From Celeribacter persicus (lineage in GTDB: Bacteria > Pseudomonadota > Alphaproteobacteria > Rhodobacterales > Rhodobacteraceae), in assembly GCF_003050785.1 (NCBI RefSeq), contig NZ_QAOH01000001.1:434001-498000 (forward strand): a stretch of DNA of 64,000 nt. The letters are read 5' to 3'. Under the pieces are notes generated by a model. That model was not told the DNA's origin and ran no database searches. It was given only the letters and a program-made list of their open reading frames with translations. Shown in pieces: positions 51,964 through 59,991 of this stretch. The first letter of the stretch is position 1. Every line of letters starts with the position of its first letter. The translations under genes and the position numbers were made by a program.

Positions 51964-52782
51964 CTATTTTGCCGGGAGCCGGTTTCTTAATTCCGACCAG
52001 ACCTGCGCGGCCTCGGGCAAATCTCCCTGCCATTCCTCTGTCAAAGCCTGCCGTTCGGCCTTGAGCAGGGCCTCCAGCGTGGCAATCCGCGCACCCCGTC
52101 CGCGCATGTGATCCTGAAAGCGGTGCGAATGCAGGATGGTCGGAATGGCATCCAGCGGTTCCCAGGCATCCAGCAGCGTCACCCGGCGCAGGTTGAACTC
52201 CGGTGGAAGCACATAATAACGCAGATCGCTTTCCCAAAGCATGTCCTTGAGGATCACCTGATCCCGTTCGATTCCGTCATCGGCAAAGAAACGCTCCGCC
52301 CAGTCGTGCAGAAACCCGAACATAGCCTCGGAACGCCGATAGAGAAACACGCCCGAATTGTGCTGTGGAAAGGCATAGGGGGTCCGGTGATCGCGCCCTT
52401 GCCGGATCAGCGCCCAGTCGCGCCGCACATCATGGGTCAGCGCACATTCGAACCGGTCGAGAATGGCGAAAAGATCGCCAAGAGGCGCAAGGAACAATGT
52501 ATCGCTGTCCACATAGAGCGTCCGCGAAAAACGGGTTTTCGGCATCGCACGCAGCTTTTCGCGCGGATGCATGTCGTAAACGGCGCTCACCCGGTCGAAC
52601 AGCCCTGTTGGCAGGTTCTCCGGCAAATCCGTCACCAGGTCGATGGCTATACCGGGCTCTTGCTCGCGCAGAGAGCGGGCCGACTGAATTGCGAGATCGA
52701 CATATTCAGCCCCTCCGGCAACATAGAGCACGCCACATTCCGGGGCCTCCGGTTCAAAATCTTCGCTCTTGGCGGTCTGCAT
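51964..52782 (-). CDS. Putative nucleotide-sugar glycosyltransferase (DxD type)
   Basis: A 272-residue protein of GT-A-like appearance. It has GVLYVAGGAEYVDLAIQSARSLREQEPGI at the N-terminus, TLYVDSDTLFLAPLGDLFAIL (DxD metal site near residue 93) and PQHNSGVFLYRRSEAMFGFLHDW. The order resembles nucleotide-diphospho-sugar transferases of the GT77 or glycogenin-like groups. No membrane segment is present. It is upstream of the LysR gene by 67 bp on the same strand. The product and acceptor are unknown. Confidence 0.7.
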   Translation of the reverse strand: MQTAKSEDFEPEAPECGVLYVAGGAEYVDLAIQSARSLREQEPGIAIDLVTDLPENLPTGLFDRVSAVYDMHPREKLRAMPKTRFSRTLYVDSDTLFLAPLGDLFAILDRFECALTHDVRRDWALIRQGRDHRTPYAFPQHNSGVFLYRRSEAMFGFLHDWAERFFADDGIERDQVILKDMLWESDLRYYVLPPEFNLRRVTLLDAWEPLDAIPTILHSHRFQDHMRGRGARIATLEALLKAERQALTEEWQGDLPEAAQVWSELRNRLPAK

Positions 52783-53112
52783 TCTCTTTCCCCCGGTTCT
52801 GACACGGCTGACACGCTCGAACGAGTCTAGAGCAAATCGGCACCCCGTCTACCCCGCTGTCCATGCGCACACTTGACTCACCCTACGCACGCGCGTAGAG
52901 AGCGGATCAAATTTCCCGGAAGTGTGCATCTTCCGGTCCTCAGGCCACAGGCCAGGATCGCCCCCCGTCAGCGCGTTGCGCCCACGGGGGCCAAGTTGCA
53001 TTGGCCGTTTGCTCTTGCGGGAGCACGCGGTCAGACCGAGGTTTTAAATTCGCCGCTTCGTCCCCAGATGGAGCATATCGTCAACGGCCCCCTAACCTAA
53101 GGAGAATGGCCC
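52783..53112. other. 330 bp structured gap upstream of ffh
   Basis: No convincing gene. Several hairpins follow each other: CCGGAAG-TGTGCAT-CTTCCGG (52916-52936), GGCC-ACA-GGCC near 52943, then CCCCCGT/ACGGGGG enclosing GCGC/GCGC (about 52964-52997), and CCAA/TTGG near 53000. A leader RNA or small RNA is possible. I looked for the conserved 4.5S/SRP RNA sequence and did not find it. AAGGAG before the ffh ATG is at the right end. Confidence 0.5.
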
Positions 53113-54624
53113 ATGTTTGAAAATCTGTCCGAACGCCTGTCCGGCGTCTTCGACAAGCTCACCAAACAAGGTGCCCTGTCCGAAGACGATGTGAAAACCG
53201 CGCTACGCGAAGTGCGCGTCGCCCTGCTCGAAGCCGACGTGTCCCTCCCGGTCGCACGCGATTTCGTCAAGGCGGTGGGCGACAAAGCCACTGGGCAAGC
53301 GGTCACCAAATCCGTCACCCCCGGCCAGCAGGTCGTCAAGATTGTCCATGACGAACTGGTCCACGTCCTTGCGGGCGACGAGGGCGAGATCGGCACGCTC
53401 AAGGTCGACAACGCCCCCGCCCCGATCCTCATGGTCGGTCTGCAAGGTGGCGGTAAGACCACGACCACCGCGAAACTCGCCAAACGCCTGAAAGAGAAAC
53501 AGGGCAAGCGCGTCCTCATGGCCTCGCTCGACGTCTACCGCCCGGCGGCCATGGACCAGCTCAAGGTGCTGGGCGAACAGATCGGCGTCGACACGCTGCC
53601 GATCGTTCCGGGCCAGAAACCCGCCGACATTGCCCGCCGCGCCAGGCAACAGGCGACGATGGGCGGCTATGACGTCTATATGCTCGACACCGCCGGGCGT
53701 CTGTCCATCGACGACGCGCTGATGGCCGAGGTCGAGGAAGTCAAGGCGATCACCACGCCGCGCGAGACGCTACTGGTGGTCGACGGCCTCACCGGTCAGG
53801 ACGCCGTGCACACCGCCGAGAACTTCGACGGGCGCATCGGCATCACCGGCGTCGTTCTGACCCGGATGGACGGTGACGGGCGCGGTGGGGCGGCGCTCTC
53901 CATGCGCGCGGTCACCGGCAAGCCGATCAAATTCGTCGGTCTCGGCGAGAAAATGGACGCGCTCGAAGAGTTCCACCCGGAGCGGATCGCGGGCCGTATC
54001 CTTGGCATGGGCGACATTGTGGCCCTCGTCGAGAAGGCGCAGGAAACCATCGAGGCTGAACAGGCCCAGCGCATGATCAAGCGCTTCCAGAAAGGTCAGT
54101 TCAACATGAACGACCTGAAGATGCAGCTTGAGCAGATGCAAAAGATGGGCGGCATGGAAAGCATCATGGGCATGATGCCGGGCATGGGCAAAATGGCCAA
54201 GCAAGTTCAGGACGCCGGTTTCGACGACAGCATCATCAAACGCCAGATCGCCCTTGTGAACTCCATGACCAAGAAAGAGCGCGCCAACCCCGCGCTGTTG
54301 CAAGCCTCGCGCAAAAAACGCATCGCGGCGGGTGCCGGTCTTGAGGTTTCCGAGCTGAACAAGCTTCTGAAAATGCACCGTCAGATGGCGGACATGATGA
54401 AGAAGATGGGCAAAATGGGTAAAGGCGGCATGCTGAAACAGGCTGTGAAAGGCATGTTCGGCAAGGGCGGCCCGCAGGGTCTCGAAGATATGGACCCGGC
54501 GAAAATGGCCGAAGCCACCAAGGCGCTGCAAGGCGCGATGCCGAAGGGCATGGGCGGCCTTCCCGGCCTCGGTGGTGGCATGGGCCTGCCATCGAACCTC
54601 TCGGGTCTTGGGAAAAAGAAATAA
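53113..54624 (+). CDS. ffh: Signal recognition particle protein Ffh (SRP54)
   Basis: The 503-residue GTPase binds signal peptides and the SRP RNA and docks with FtsY. The N domain is about 1-85. The G domain (about 86-300) has GLQGGGKTTTTAKLA (G1), DVYRPAA, DTAGR (G3) and TRMDGDGRGGAAL. The methionine-rich M domain (about 320-450) has QRMIKRFQKGQFNMNDLKMQLEQMQKMGGM and NPALLQASRKKRIAAGAG. A Gly/Met/Lys-rich tail follows. It is followed at 2 bp by a GNAT gene, so they are probably co-transcribed through rpsP. Confidence 0.98.
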   Translation: MFENLSERLSGVFDKLTKQGALSEDDVKTALREVRVALLEADVSLPVARDFVKAVGDKATGQAVTKSVTPGQQVVKIVHDELVHVLAGDEGEIGTLKVDNAPAPILMVGLQGGGKTTTTAKLAKRLKEKQGKRVLMASLDVYRPAAMDQLKVLGEQIGVDTLPIVPGQKPADIARRARQQATMGGYDVYMLDTAGRLSIDDALMAEVEEVKAITTPRETLLVVDGLTGQDAVHTAENFDGRIGITGVVLTRMDGDGRGGAALSMRAVTGKPIKFVGLGEKMDALEEFHPERIAGRILGMGDIVALVEKAQETIEAEQAQRMIKRFQKGQFNMNDLKMQLEQMQKMGGMESIMGMMPGMGKMAKQVQDAGFDDSIIKRQIALVNSMTKKERANPALLQASRKKRIAAGAGLEVSELNKLLKMHRQMADMMKKMGKMGKGGMLKQAVKGMFGKGGPQGLEDMDPAKMAEATKALQGAMPKGMGGLPGLGGGMGLPSNLSGLGKKK

Positions 54625-54626
54625 CC

Positions 54627-55169
54627 ATGACCCTCGCCCCCACCATAGAAACCCAGCGCCTGAGGTTGCGCGCGCATATCGAAGCGGATTTCGATCCCTT
54701 TGCCGATATGTTCGCCTCCGAGCGCTCGCGTTTCATGCATGGCCCGCTCACCCGGCGTCAGGCGTGGTTCGCCTTCTGTGGGGATGTGGCGCAATGGCAG
54801 TTGTTCGGCCATGGCGCATGGGGCGTGGAACGTCTGGAGGATGGCGCGTTCGTCGGTCAGGTCGCACTCAACAAACCACCTCATTTCCCGGAGCTGGAAC
54901 TCGGCTGGTTCGTCATGGACGGGTTCGAGGGCAAAGGCTATGCGCTGGAGGCCGCCACAGTCGCCCGCGATTACGCCTATGTCGAAATGGGGCGTGACAC
55001 GCTGGTGTCCTACATTGACGCGGCGAACACGCGTTCGATCGCTCTGGCCGAACGGATGGGCGCGGAATTGGACGAGATGGCTCAAACGCCCGATGGCGAG
55101 GCCTGCCTCGTCTACCGTCACCCGACACCCGAAGCGCTGCAAGACGGCGGCATGGAGGCTTACGCATGA
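54627..55169 (+). CDS. GNAT family N-acetyltransferase (RimJ/RimL-like)
   Basis: A 180-residue acetyltransferase_3-type protein: ETQRLRLRAHIEADFDPFADMFAS at the start, LELGWFVMDGFEGKGYALEAATVARDYAY (acetyl-CoA loop) and YIDAANTRSIALAERMGAELDE. Such proteins acetylate the N-terminus of ribosomal proteins, antibiotics or small molecules; the target is not visible. It lies between ffh and the chorismate mutase gene, overlapping the latter by 4 bases. Confidence 0.9.
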   Translation: MTLAPTIETQRLRLRAHIEADFDPFADMFASERSRFMHGPLTRRQAWFAFCGDVAQWQLFGHGAWGVERLEDGAFVGQVALNKPPHFPELELGWFVMDGFEGKGYALEAATVARDYAYVEMGRDTLVSYIDAANTRSIALAERMGAELDEMAQTPDGEACLVYRHPTPEALQDGGMEAYA

Positions 55170-55462
55170 ACGAGACCCAGAAACGCGCTGCGGAAATCCT
55201 CAAGGAGCACCGCGAAAGCATCGACCGGCTCGACGCGATCCTCGTCTACACCTTGGGCGAGCGCTTCAAACACACTCAGGCCGTGGGCAAGCTCAAGGCC
55301 GAAAACGATCTTCCGCCGTCGGACCCGGCGCGCGAAGAGAAACAGATTGCCCGGCTCGAAGAACTTGCCATTGCGGCGGACCTCGATCCGGAATTCGCAA
55401 AAGCCTTCCTGAAATTTATCATTCGGGAAGTCATCCACCACCACGAAAAACATCAGGAATGA
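55166..55462 (+). CDS. Chorismate mutase, AroQ type
   Basis: A 98-residue all-helical enzyme that converts chorismate to prephenate for Phe/Tyr synthesis: RESIDRLDAILVYTLGERFKHTQAVGKLKAENDLPPSDPAREEKQIARL. The first-helix Arg, the Lys in VGKLKA and the later Arg/Glu positions match AroQ active sites. A single-domain form with no signal peptide, so cytoplasmic. It overlaps the GNAT gene by 4 bases and is 46 bp before rpsP. Confidence 0.92.
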   Translation: MNETQKRAAEILKEHRESIDRLDAILVYTLGERFKHTQAVGKLKAENDLPPSDPAREEKQIARLEELAIAADLDPEFAKAFLKFIIREVIHHHEKHQE

Positions 55463-55508
55463 CAGAGAGTTAATCTCTGACAAATAGCTAATCTCAGGAG
55501 AAACAACC

Positions 55509-55913
55509 ATGGCTATGAAAATTCGTCTCGCCCGCGGCGGTTCCAAGAAACGTCCGTTCTACCGCATCGTCGCCACCGACTCCCGCATGCCGCGCGACGG
55601 TCGCTTCATCGAGAAACTGGGCACCTACAATCCGCTCCTGCCGAAAGACAGCGAACAGCGCGTCCAGATGGACATCGACGCCGTGAAAGCATGGCTCGAC
55701 AAAGGCGCCCAGCCGACCGACCGCGTCGCTCGCATGCTCGAAGCGGCTGGCGTGCTTGAGAAAAAAGAGCGCAGCAACCCGAAGAAAGCCGTCCCGGGCA
55801 AGAAAGCTCAGGACCGCGCCGAAGAGAAAGCCGCGAAAGTTGCCGAGGCGGCCGCCGCTGCTGAAGAAGCCGCTGCTGCTCCGACCGAAGAAGAAGCTGC
55901 CGCAGAAGAGTAA
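55509..55913 (+). CDS. rpsP: 30S ribosomal protein S16
   Basis: A 134-residue protein. The first about 80 residues are standard S16 ([41 protein letters not shown], then [17 protein letters not shown]). A Lys/Ala/Glu-rich tail of about 50 residues follows, as found in many alphaproteobacteria. AGGAG lies 8 bases before the ATG. A terminator follows, so transcription is at least partly cut before bluB. Confidence 0.97.
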   Translation: MAMKIRLARGGSKKRPFYRIVATDSRMPRDGRFIEKLGTYNPLLPKDSEQRVQMDIDAVKAWLDKGAQPTDRVARMLEAAGVLEKKERSNPKKAVPGKKAQDRAEEKAAKVAEAAAAAEEAAAAPTEEEAAAEE

Positions 55914-55950
55914 GCGCACCGGGCCTTTGCCCCGAACGATTCCGTCTTCC

Positions 55951-55979
55951 GGGCGCGGGCAATTTGCCTGCGCCCTTTT
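55951..55979 (+). terminator. Rho-independent terminator of rpsP
   Basis: GGGCGCGGGC-AATTT-GCCTGCGCCC (one G-T pair) with four T, 38 bp after rpsP. It separates rpsP from bluB and the distal ribosomal genes. Confidence 0.75.
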
Positions 55980-56109
55980 CCAATCCTGCTTTGGTGGTGA
56001 GCAATAAAAACATGGGATTTCCACATCCTGCCGTTTGCCCACACTCAAAGTTCACCTCAGCTTAACCCGCTATCGTGCCTGTATATCTGAGCACAAACAG
56101 GGGAAAAAC

Positions 56110-56757
56110 ATGACCAAGACTGCTGCAGTCGGACAGTTTTCTGCCGCTTTTCGGAACGATTTTGCCGAGCTTCTGCGCTGGCGTCGGGATGTGCGCCGCT
56201 TTCAGACCGACCCGGTCGACGAAGCCGTGCTTGCGCGCTGTCTTGAAACCTTCACTCTCGCACCCTCCGTCGGACTGTCACAGCCATGGCGGATCATCCG
56301 GGTCACCAGCGACACGGCACGTCAGGCCGTGTTGGAGAATTTCACGACTGCAAACCAAAAGGCCCTTGCCGGATACGAGGGCGAAACCGCCAAAGCCTAT
56401 GCAAATCTCAAACTGGCCGGTTTGCAGGAGGCCCCTGTGCAGCTGGCCGTATTCTGCGACACCGCGACCGAACAAGGCAAAGGCCTTGGGGTCCAGACCA
56501 TGCCGGAGATGCTCCGATATTCCGTGGTCAGCGCAATCATGCAGTTCTGGCTGACATTGCGCGCGGAAGGCATCGGACTGGGCTGGGTCTCCATTCTCGA
56601 CCCGCAAGCTCTCTGCGCCAGTCTTGAAGCGACGCAGAACTGGTCTTTGGTCGGCTATCTCTGTATCGGTTACCCCGAAGAGATCACGCGTGAGCCTGAA
56701 CTCGAACGCGCGGGCTGGGAGCAACGCAACGCTTGCCCCGAGATCATCGAGCGGTAA
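56110..56757 (+). CDS. bluB: 5,6-Dimethylbenzimidazole synthase
   Basis: A 215-residue nitroreductase-fold enzyme that fragments FMNH2 to make the lower ligand of vitamin B12. Signatures: FAELLRWRRDVRRFQTDPVDEAVLARCL, LAPSVGLSQPWRIIRV (FMN site), ETAKAYANLKLAGLQEAPVQLAVFCD and GLGWVSILDP. The ATG at 56110 follows AGGGGAAAAAC. It sits between rpsP and rimM, away from other cobalamin genes, and I see no B12 riboswitch upstream. Confidence 0.92.
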   Translation: MTKTAAVGQFSAAFRNDFAELLRWRRDVRRFQTDPVDEAVLARCLETFTLAPSVGLSQPWRIIRVTSDTARQAVLENFTTANQKALAGYEGETAKAYANLKLAGLQEAPVQLAVFCDTATEQGKGLGVQTMPEMLRYSVVSAIMQFWLTLRAEGIGLGWVSILDPQALCASLEATQNWSLVGYLCIGYPEEITREPELERAGWEQRNACPEIIER

Positions 56758-56784
56758 TCTGAGCCCCCGAGGGCGGAGGACAAC

Positions 56785-57291
56785 ATGAGTGACACGCGGA
56801 TCATCGTCGGAGCTATTGCGGGCGCCTTTGGCGTTCATGGCGAGGTGCGGATCAAAAGCTTCTGCGCCGAACCGGAGGCCATAGGGGACTATTCCCCGCT
56901 GACCTCCGAGGGTGGCACGGAATACGTCCTGACCCTGACCCGCGCGATCAAGAACGGCTTTGCCGCCGAAATCGAGGGGGTCGAGACCAAGGAAGAGGCC
57001 GACGCGCTGCGCGGCGTGACGCTTTATGCCGACCGTGACCAGCTTCCGTCTCTGCCCGACGACGAGTTCTACCATGCCGATCTGATCGGCCTCACCGTGC
57101 TCGACACCGGCGGCACCATTCTGGGTACCGTGCGCAATGTGCTCAATCATGGCGCGGGCGATCTTCTGGAAGTGCAGGGAGCAGACCTCAAGACACCGGT
57201 ACTGCTGCCGTTCACGATGAAAAATGTGCCGACGGTCGATCTTGCCTCGGGCCGGATCATCGCCGATCCGCCGGAAGGTCTGTTCGAATGA
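56785..57291 (+). CDS. rimM: 16S rRNA processing protein RimM
   Basis: A 168-residue ribosome-assembly factor for the 30S head. The N-terminal RimM domain is about 1-95 ([44 protein letters not shown]) and the PRC-barrel C-terminal domain about 100-168 ([38 protein letters not shown], ...[12 protein letters not shown]). It binds S19. It overlaps the following sulfotransferase-like gene by 4 bases. Confidence 0.96.
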   Translation: MSDTRIIVGAIAGAFGVHGEVRIKSFCAEPEAIGDYSPLTSEGGTEYVLTLTRAIKNGFAAEIEGVETKEEADALRGVTLYADRDQLPSLPDDEFYHADLIGLTVLDTGGTILGTVRNVLNHGAGDLLEVQGADLKTPVLLPFTMKNVPTVDLASGRIIADPPEGLFE

Positions 57292-58082
57292 GACCCAAAG
57301 GAACCAGGCGGGTGATTATCCACGCCGGGTTCCACAAAACCGGCACTACGACCTTGCAGAAAACCTTCGAGCTCAACCGCGCGGCGCTCGATGAGCATGT
57401 GGAACTCTATCTGCGTTACGACTTTCGCACCCGCTTGCTGGCGCGTCCGGTCCGAAGATTTGCCGCGGCGCGCAACAAGAGCGCAAAAGACGCCATTCTG
57501 GATGAAGCGCTTCTGTTCTTTGCCGGGCTTGACGACAACGACCCCCGCCCCGTCTTCATCAGCCACGAAAATCTTTCCGGCACGTTCATCGGTAAGGACC
57601 GCGTGGCGAACTATGCGGCGGCCCCTATTGCGATCGGCCTCATTCAGGAGGCCTGGCGCCGGGTGACCGGCGGCACAGAAGGGTTAGAGCTGTTGTATTC
57701 CACCCGCAAAACGGGCTGGATCGCCTCCTGTCACTGGCAGAGGGTACGACAGGACCGCGAAACCCGCGATCTCGCCACCTACGAACGGCAGTATGCCGAA
57801 GCCGCCGATCTCGATCATGCCGTCGATCAGATCCGCGATGCGGTCGCACCCAGTCCGGTGCATCGTTTTGCAATCGAAGAGGTTGCACATCCCGCGCTTG
57901 CCGCACTCGACCTGCTTGGCCTCTCGGAGCTCTGGCCCATGCTCGACATTCCCGACAACCAGAACACCACGTTGGGAGAAGACGTGCGCGCCCGGCTTCT
58001 CGCCCTCAACCGCTCGTCTTTGCAGGGGGCCGAGTTTCATACGCGACGGCGCGCGCTTCTCGGTTTGTCACAGCCGGATTAA
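57288..58082 (+). CDS. Sulfotransferase-like protein between rimM and trmD
   Basis: A 264-residue protein with a clear P-loop-like PAPS site at the start ([19 protein letters not shown], residues about 9-27). The later segment [24 protein letters not shown] (about 134-157) sits where the 3'-phosphate site lies in sulfotransferases. The family is unassigned. It is translationally coupled to rimM (ATGA overlap) and so embedded in an otherwise conserved ribosomal operon, where it has no obvious role. It seems to be a lineage-specific insertion. Confidence 0.75.
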   Translation: MRPKGTRRVIIHAGFHKTGTTTLQKTFELNRAALDEHVELYLRYDFRTRLLARPVRRFAAARNKSAKDAILDEALLFFAGLDDNDPRPVFISHENLSGTFIGKDRVANYAAAPIAIGLIQEAWRRVTGGTEGLELLYSTRKTGWIASCHWQRVRQDRETRDLATYERQYAEAADLDHAVDQIRDAVAPSPVHRFAIEEVAHPALAALDLLGLSELWPMLDIPDNQNTTLGEDVRARLLALNRSSLQGAEFHTRRRALLGLSQPD

Positions 58083-58171
58083 CGTGTTGTGCGCCTTGCG
58101 TCACTGACACAACAGGATCATTTTCCCATCCGCTGATTTCCAAGACCTGCCGGTCAGGTCTATATGAACCC

Positions 58172-59041
58172 ATGAGTGACGATTCGACCCCGCCCCTGCC
58201 CAAAGGCACAGAACAGAACACCACTGGCAAAGCCAGATCGCACGGTCGTTTGGCCGTGCGTCCGACATTGCAACCGCGTGAACTGATGACCAACACGCCG
58301 GACATCGCGGGCGTGTGGAAAGCCAAGGTGATCACCCTTTTCCCCGACGCCTTTCCCGGTGTGCTGGGCGAGAGTCTGACCGGCAAGGCGCTTCAGGACG
58401 GGCTTTGGCAGTTGGAAAAAATCCACCTGCGCGAATTCGGTGTGGGGAAACACAAGAACGTGGATGATACCCCTGCTGGCGGCGGGGCTGGCATGGTGAT
58501 CCGGCCCGATGTGATGGGCAATGCGATTGATTTCGCGATGAACGGCACACCGCCGGATCGCAGGGACTGGCCGTTGGTCTATCTCTCGCCCCGCGGCAAA
58601 CGCTTTGATCAGGCCACGGCAAAACGCTGGTCGAAAGCGCACGGCATCACGATGATCTGCGGGCGGTTCGAGGGGGTCGATGACCGGGTGCTGTTTCACT
58701 ACGGCATCGAGGAAGTATCTCTGGGCGATTTCGTCCTCACCGGCGGCGAGATCGCGGCGCAGGCCATGATCGACGCAACCGTGCGGCTTCTGCCCGGAGT
58801 TCTCGGAAATGCGGAAAGCGTCGAAGAAGAGAGCCACTCGAACGGCCTTCTCGAACATCCGCAATTCACTCGCCCCGCCGAGTGGCGCGGCCTGCCGATC
58901 CCGGAGGTTCTGATGTCCGGTCACCACGGCAAGATCGCCGAATGGCGCTTGAGGATGGCGGAGAAGATCACGCGGGATCGCAGGCCGGATATGTGGGAGG
59001 CCTATGAGGCGCGCCAAACCAGTCGAAAAACCAAGGAATAA
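58172..59041 (+). CDS. trmD: tRNA (guanine(37)-N1)-methyltransferase
   Basis: A 289-residue SPOUT enzyme that makes m1G37 in tRNAs with 36G and prevents +1 frameshifting. The trefoil-knot region shows VYLSPRGKRFDQATAKRW, ICGRFEGVDDRV, EEVSLGDFVLTGGEIAAQAMIDATVRLLPGVLGN and PEVLMSGHHGKIAEWR. An N-terminal extension of about 45 residues with SHGRLAVRP precedes the normal VITLFPDAFPG. From memory, relatives have a similar extension, so I keep the ATG at 58172; ATG 58286 is an alternative. Confidence 0.95.
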   Translation: MSDDSTPPLPKGTEQNTTGKARSHGRLAVRPTLQPRELMTNTPDIAGVWKAKVITLFPDAFPGVLGESLTGKALQDGLWQLEKIHLREFGVGKHKNVDDTPAGGGAGMVIRPDVMGNAIDFAMNGTPPDRRDWPLVYLSPRGKRFDQATAKRWSKAHGITMICGRFEGVDDRVLFHYGIEEVSLGDFVLTGGEIAAQAMIDATVRLLPGVLGNAESVEEESHSNGLLEHPQFTRPAEWRGLPIPEVLMSGHHGKIAEWRLRMAEKITRDRRPDMWEAYEARQTSRKTKE

Positions 59042-59084
59042 AGGGCATTCCCCTCTTGATCGGAACAAAAACCGGGCCTATACA

Positions 59085-59123
59085 CCGCGCGTCCGGGACC
59101 GGAATCGGTGCGCGGGCCTTTTT
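59085..59123 (+). terminator. Weak hairpin + T-run between trmD and rplS
   Basis: CCGCGC (59085-59090) and GCGCGG (59110-59115) followed by GCC and five T. It may act as a terminator or attenuator before rplS. Confidence 0.4.
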
Positions 59124-59306
59124 GCTATTTGCGGAACGGCTTCTTCTCCGTCCACCACAGCATGGCAGAATGACCAAAGCAAAGACGACCTGAACCCTCC
59201 GGCGGGCATCCTCCTTACAGGACAGTGATGGACCCGATCGAAGACGCGGAGCTCTGAGGCGAATGAAACCTTCGTGGCATACCACGAGCAAATTGGAGTG
59301 TAAGCG

Positions 59307-59681
59307 ATGGATCTGATCGCACAGCTTGAAGCCGAGCAAATCGAAGCTCTCGGCAAAACCATCCCGGATTTCAAGGCCGGTGACACCGTCCGCGTCGGTT
59401 ACAAAGTGACCGAGGGTTCGCGCACCCGTGTGCAGAACTATGAAGGTGTCTGCATTTCCCGTAAGAACGGCAAAGGCATTGCCGGTTCCTTCACGGTTCG
59501 CAAAATTTCCTTCGGTGAAGGCGTTGAGCGTGTGTTCCCGCTCTTCTCCACCAACATCGAATACATCGAGGTGGTACGTCGCGGCCGTGTGCGTCGTTCG
59601 AAACTGTACTACCTCCGCTCCCGCCGCGGCAAATCTGCCCGTATCGCGGAAGTCACCAACTACAAGCCGCTCGAAGCCTGA
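59307..59681 (+). CDS. rplS: 50S ribosomal protein L19
   Basis: A 124-residue ribosomal protein at the 30S-50S interface: [104 protein letters not shown] in outline; the pieces [10 protein letters not shown] and [13 protein letters not shown] are diagnostic. It follows trmD after a 265 bp leader that contains a weak hairpin and tiny frames but no clear gene. rpmE follows 11 bp later. Confidence 0.98.
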   Translation: MDLIAQLEAEQIEALGKTIPDFKAGDTVRVGYKVTEGSRTRVQNYEGVCISRKNGKGIAGSFTVRKISFGEGVERVFPLFSTNIEYIEVVRRGRVRRSKLYYLRSRRGKSARIAEVTNYKPLEA

Positions 59682-59692
59682 GGATCGTCACG

Positions 59693-59914
59693 ATGAAAAC
59701 CGATATCCATCCCGACTACCACTTCATCGACGTCAAAATGACCGATGGCACCGTCGTGAAAATGCGTTCCACCTGGGGTTCCGAAGGCGACACCCTGTCG
59801 CTCGACATCGACCCCTCGGTGCACCCGGCCTGGACCGGCGGCAACTCCCGCCTGCTGGACGCCGGTGGTCGCGTTTCCAAATTCAAAAACAAATACGCTG
59901 GCCTCGGCTTCTAA
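59693..59914 (+). CDS. rpmE: 50S ribosomal protein L31
   Basis: A 73-residue protein of the short, zinc-free L31 type: [25 protein letters not shown] and [12 protein letters not shown]...[10 protein letters not shown]. The CxxC pair of the zinc form is missing; the D-type arrangement is usual in alphaproteobacteria. It is co-transcribed with rplS and followed by a terminator. Confidence 0.96.
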   Translation: MKTDIHPDYHFIDVKMTDGTVVKMRSTWGSEGDTLSLDIDPSVHPAWTGGNSRLLDAGGRVSKFKNKYAGLGF

Positions 59915-59937
59915 GCCTCCGCCCGTATCTGACATGC

Positions 59938-59964
59938 AAAGGCCCGCCGATTGGCGGGCCTTTT
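59938..59964 (+). terminator. Rho-independent terminator after rpmE
   Basis: AAAGGCCCGCC-GATT-GGCGGGCCTTTT, a stem of more than 10 bp. It also faces the convergent OmpA gene. Confidence 0.88.
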
Positions 59965-59991
59965 CGTTTGGGGTTCGTATGAGGGCGGGCC

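Noticed and set aside
52783-53112. Possible 4.5S/SRP RNA gene beside ffh
   Set aside because: The conserved tetraloop region with GGAAGCAGC-type sequence was not found; only unassigned hairpins.
55980-56109. Cobalamin riboswitch upstream of bluB
   Set aside because: No B12-box-like sequence and too little room after the rpsP terminator.
59042-59306. Small genes between trmD and rplS
   Set aside because: Only very short frames without good ribosome-binding sites; an open frame of about 70 codons starting at 59004 overlaps the trmD end and is arginine-rich noise.
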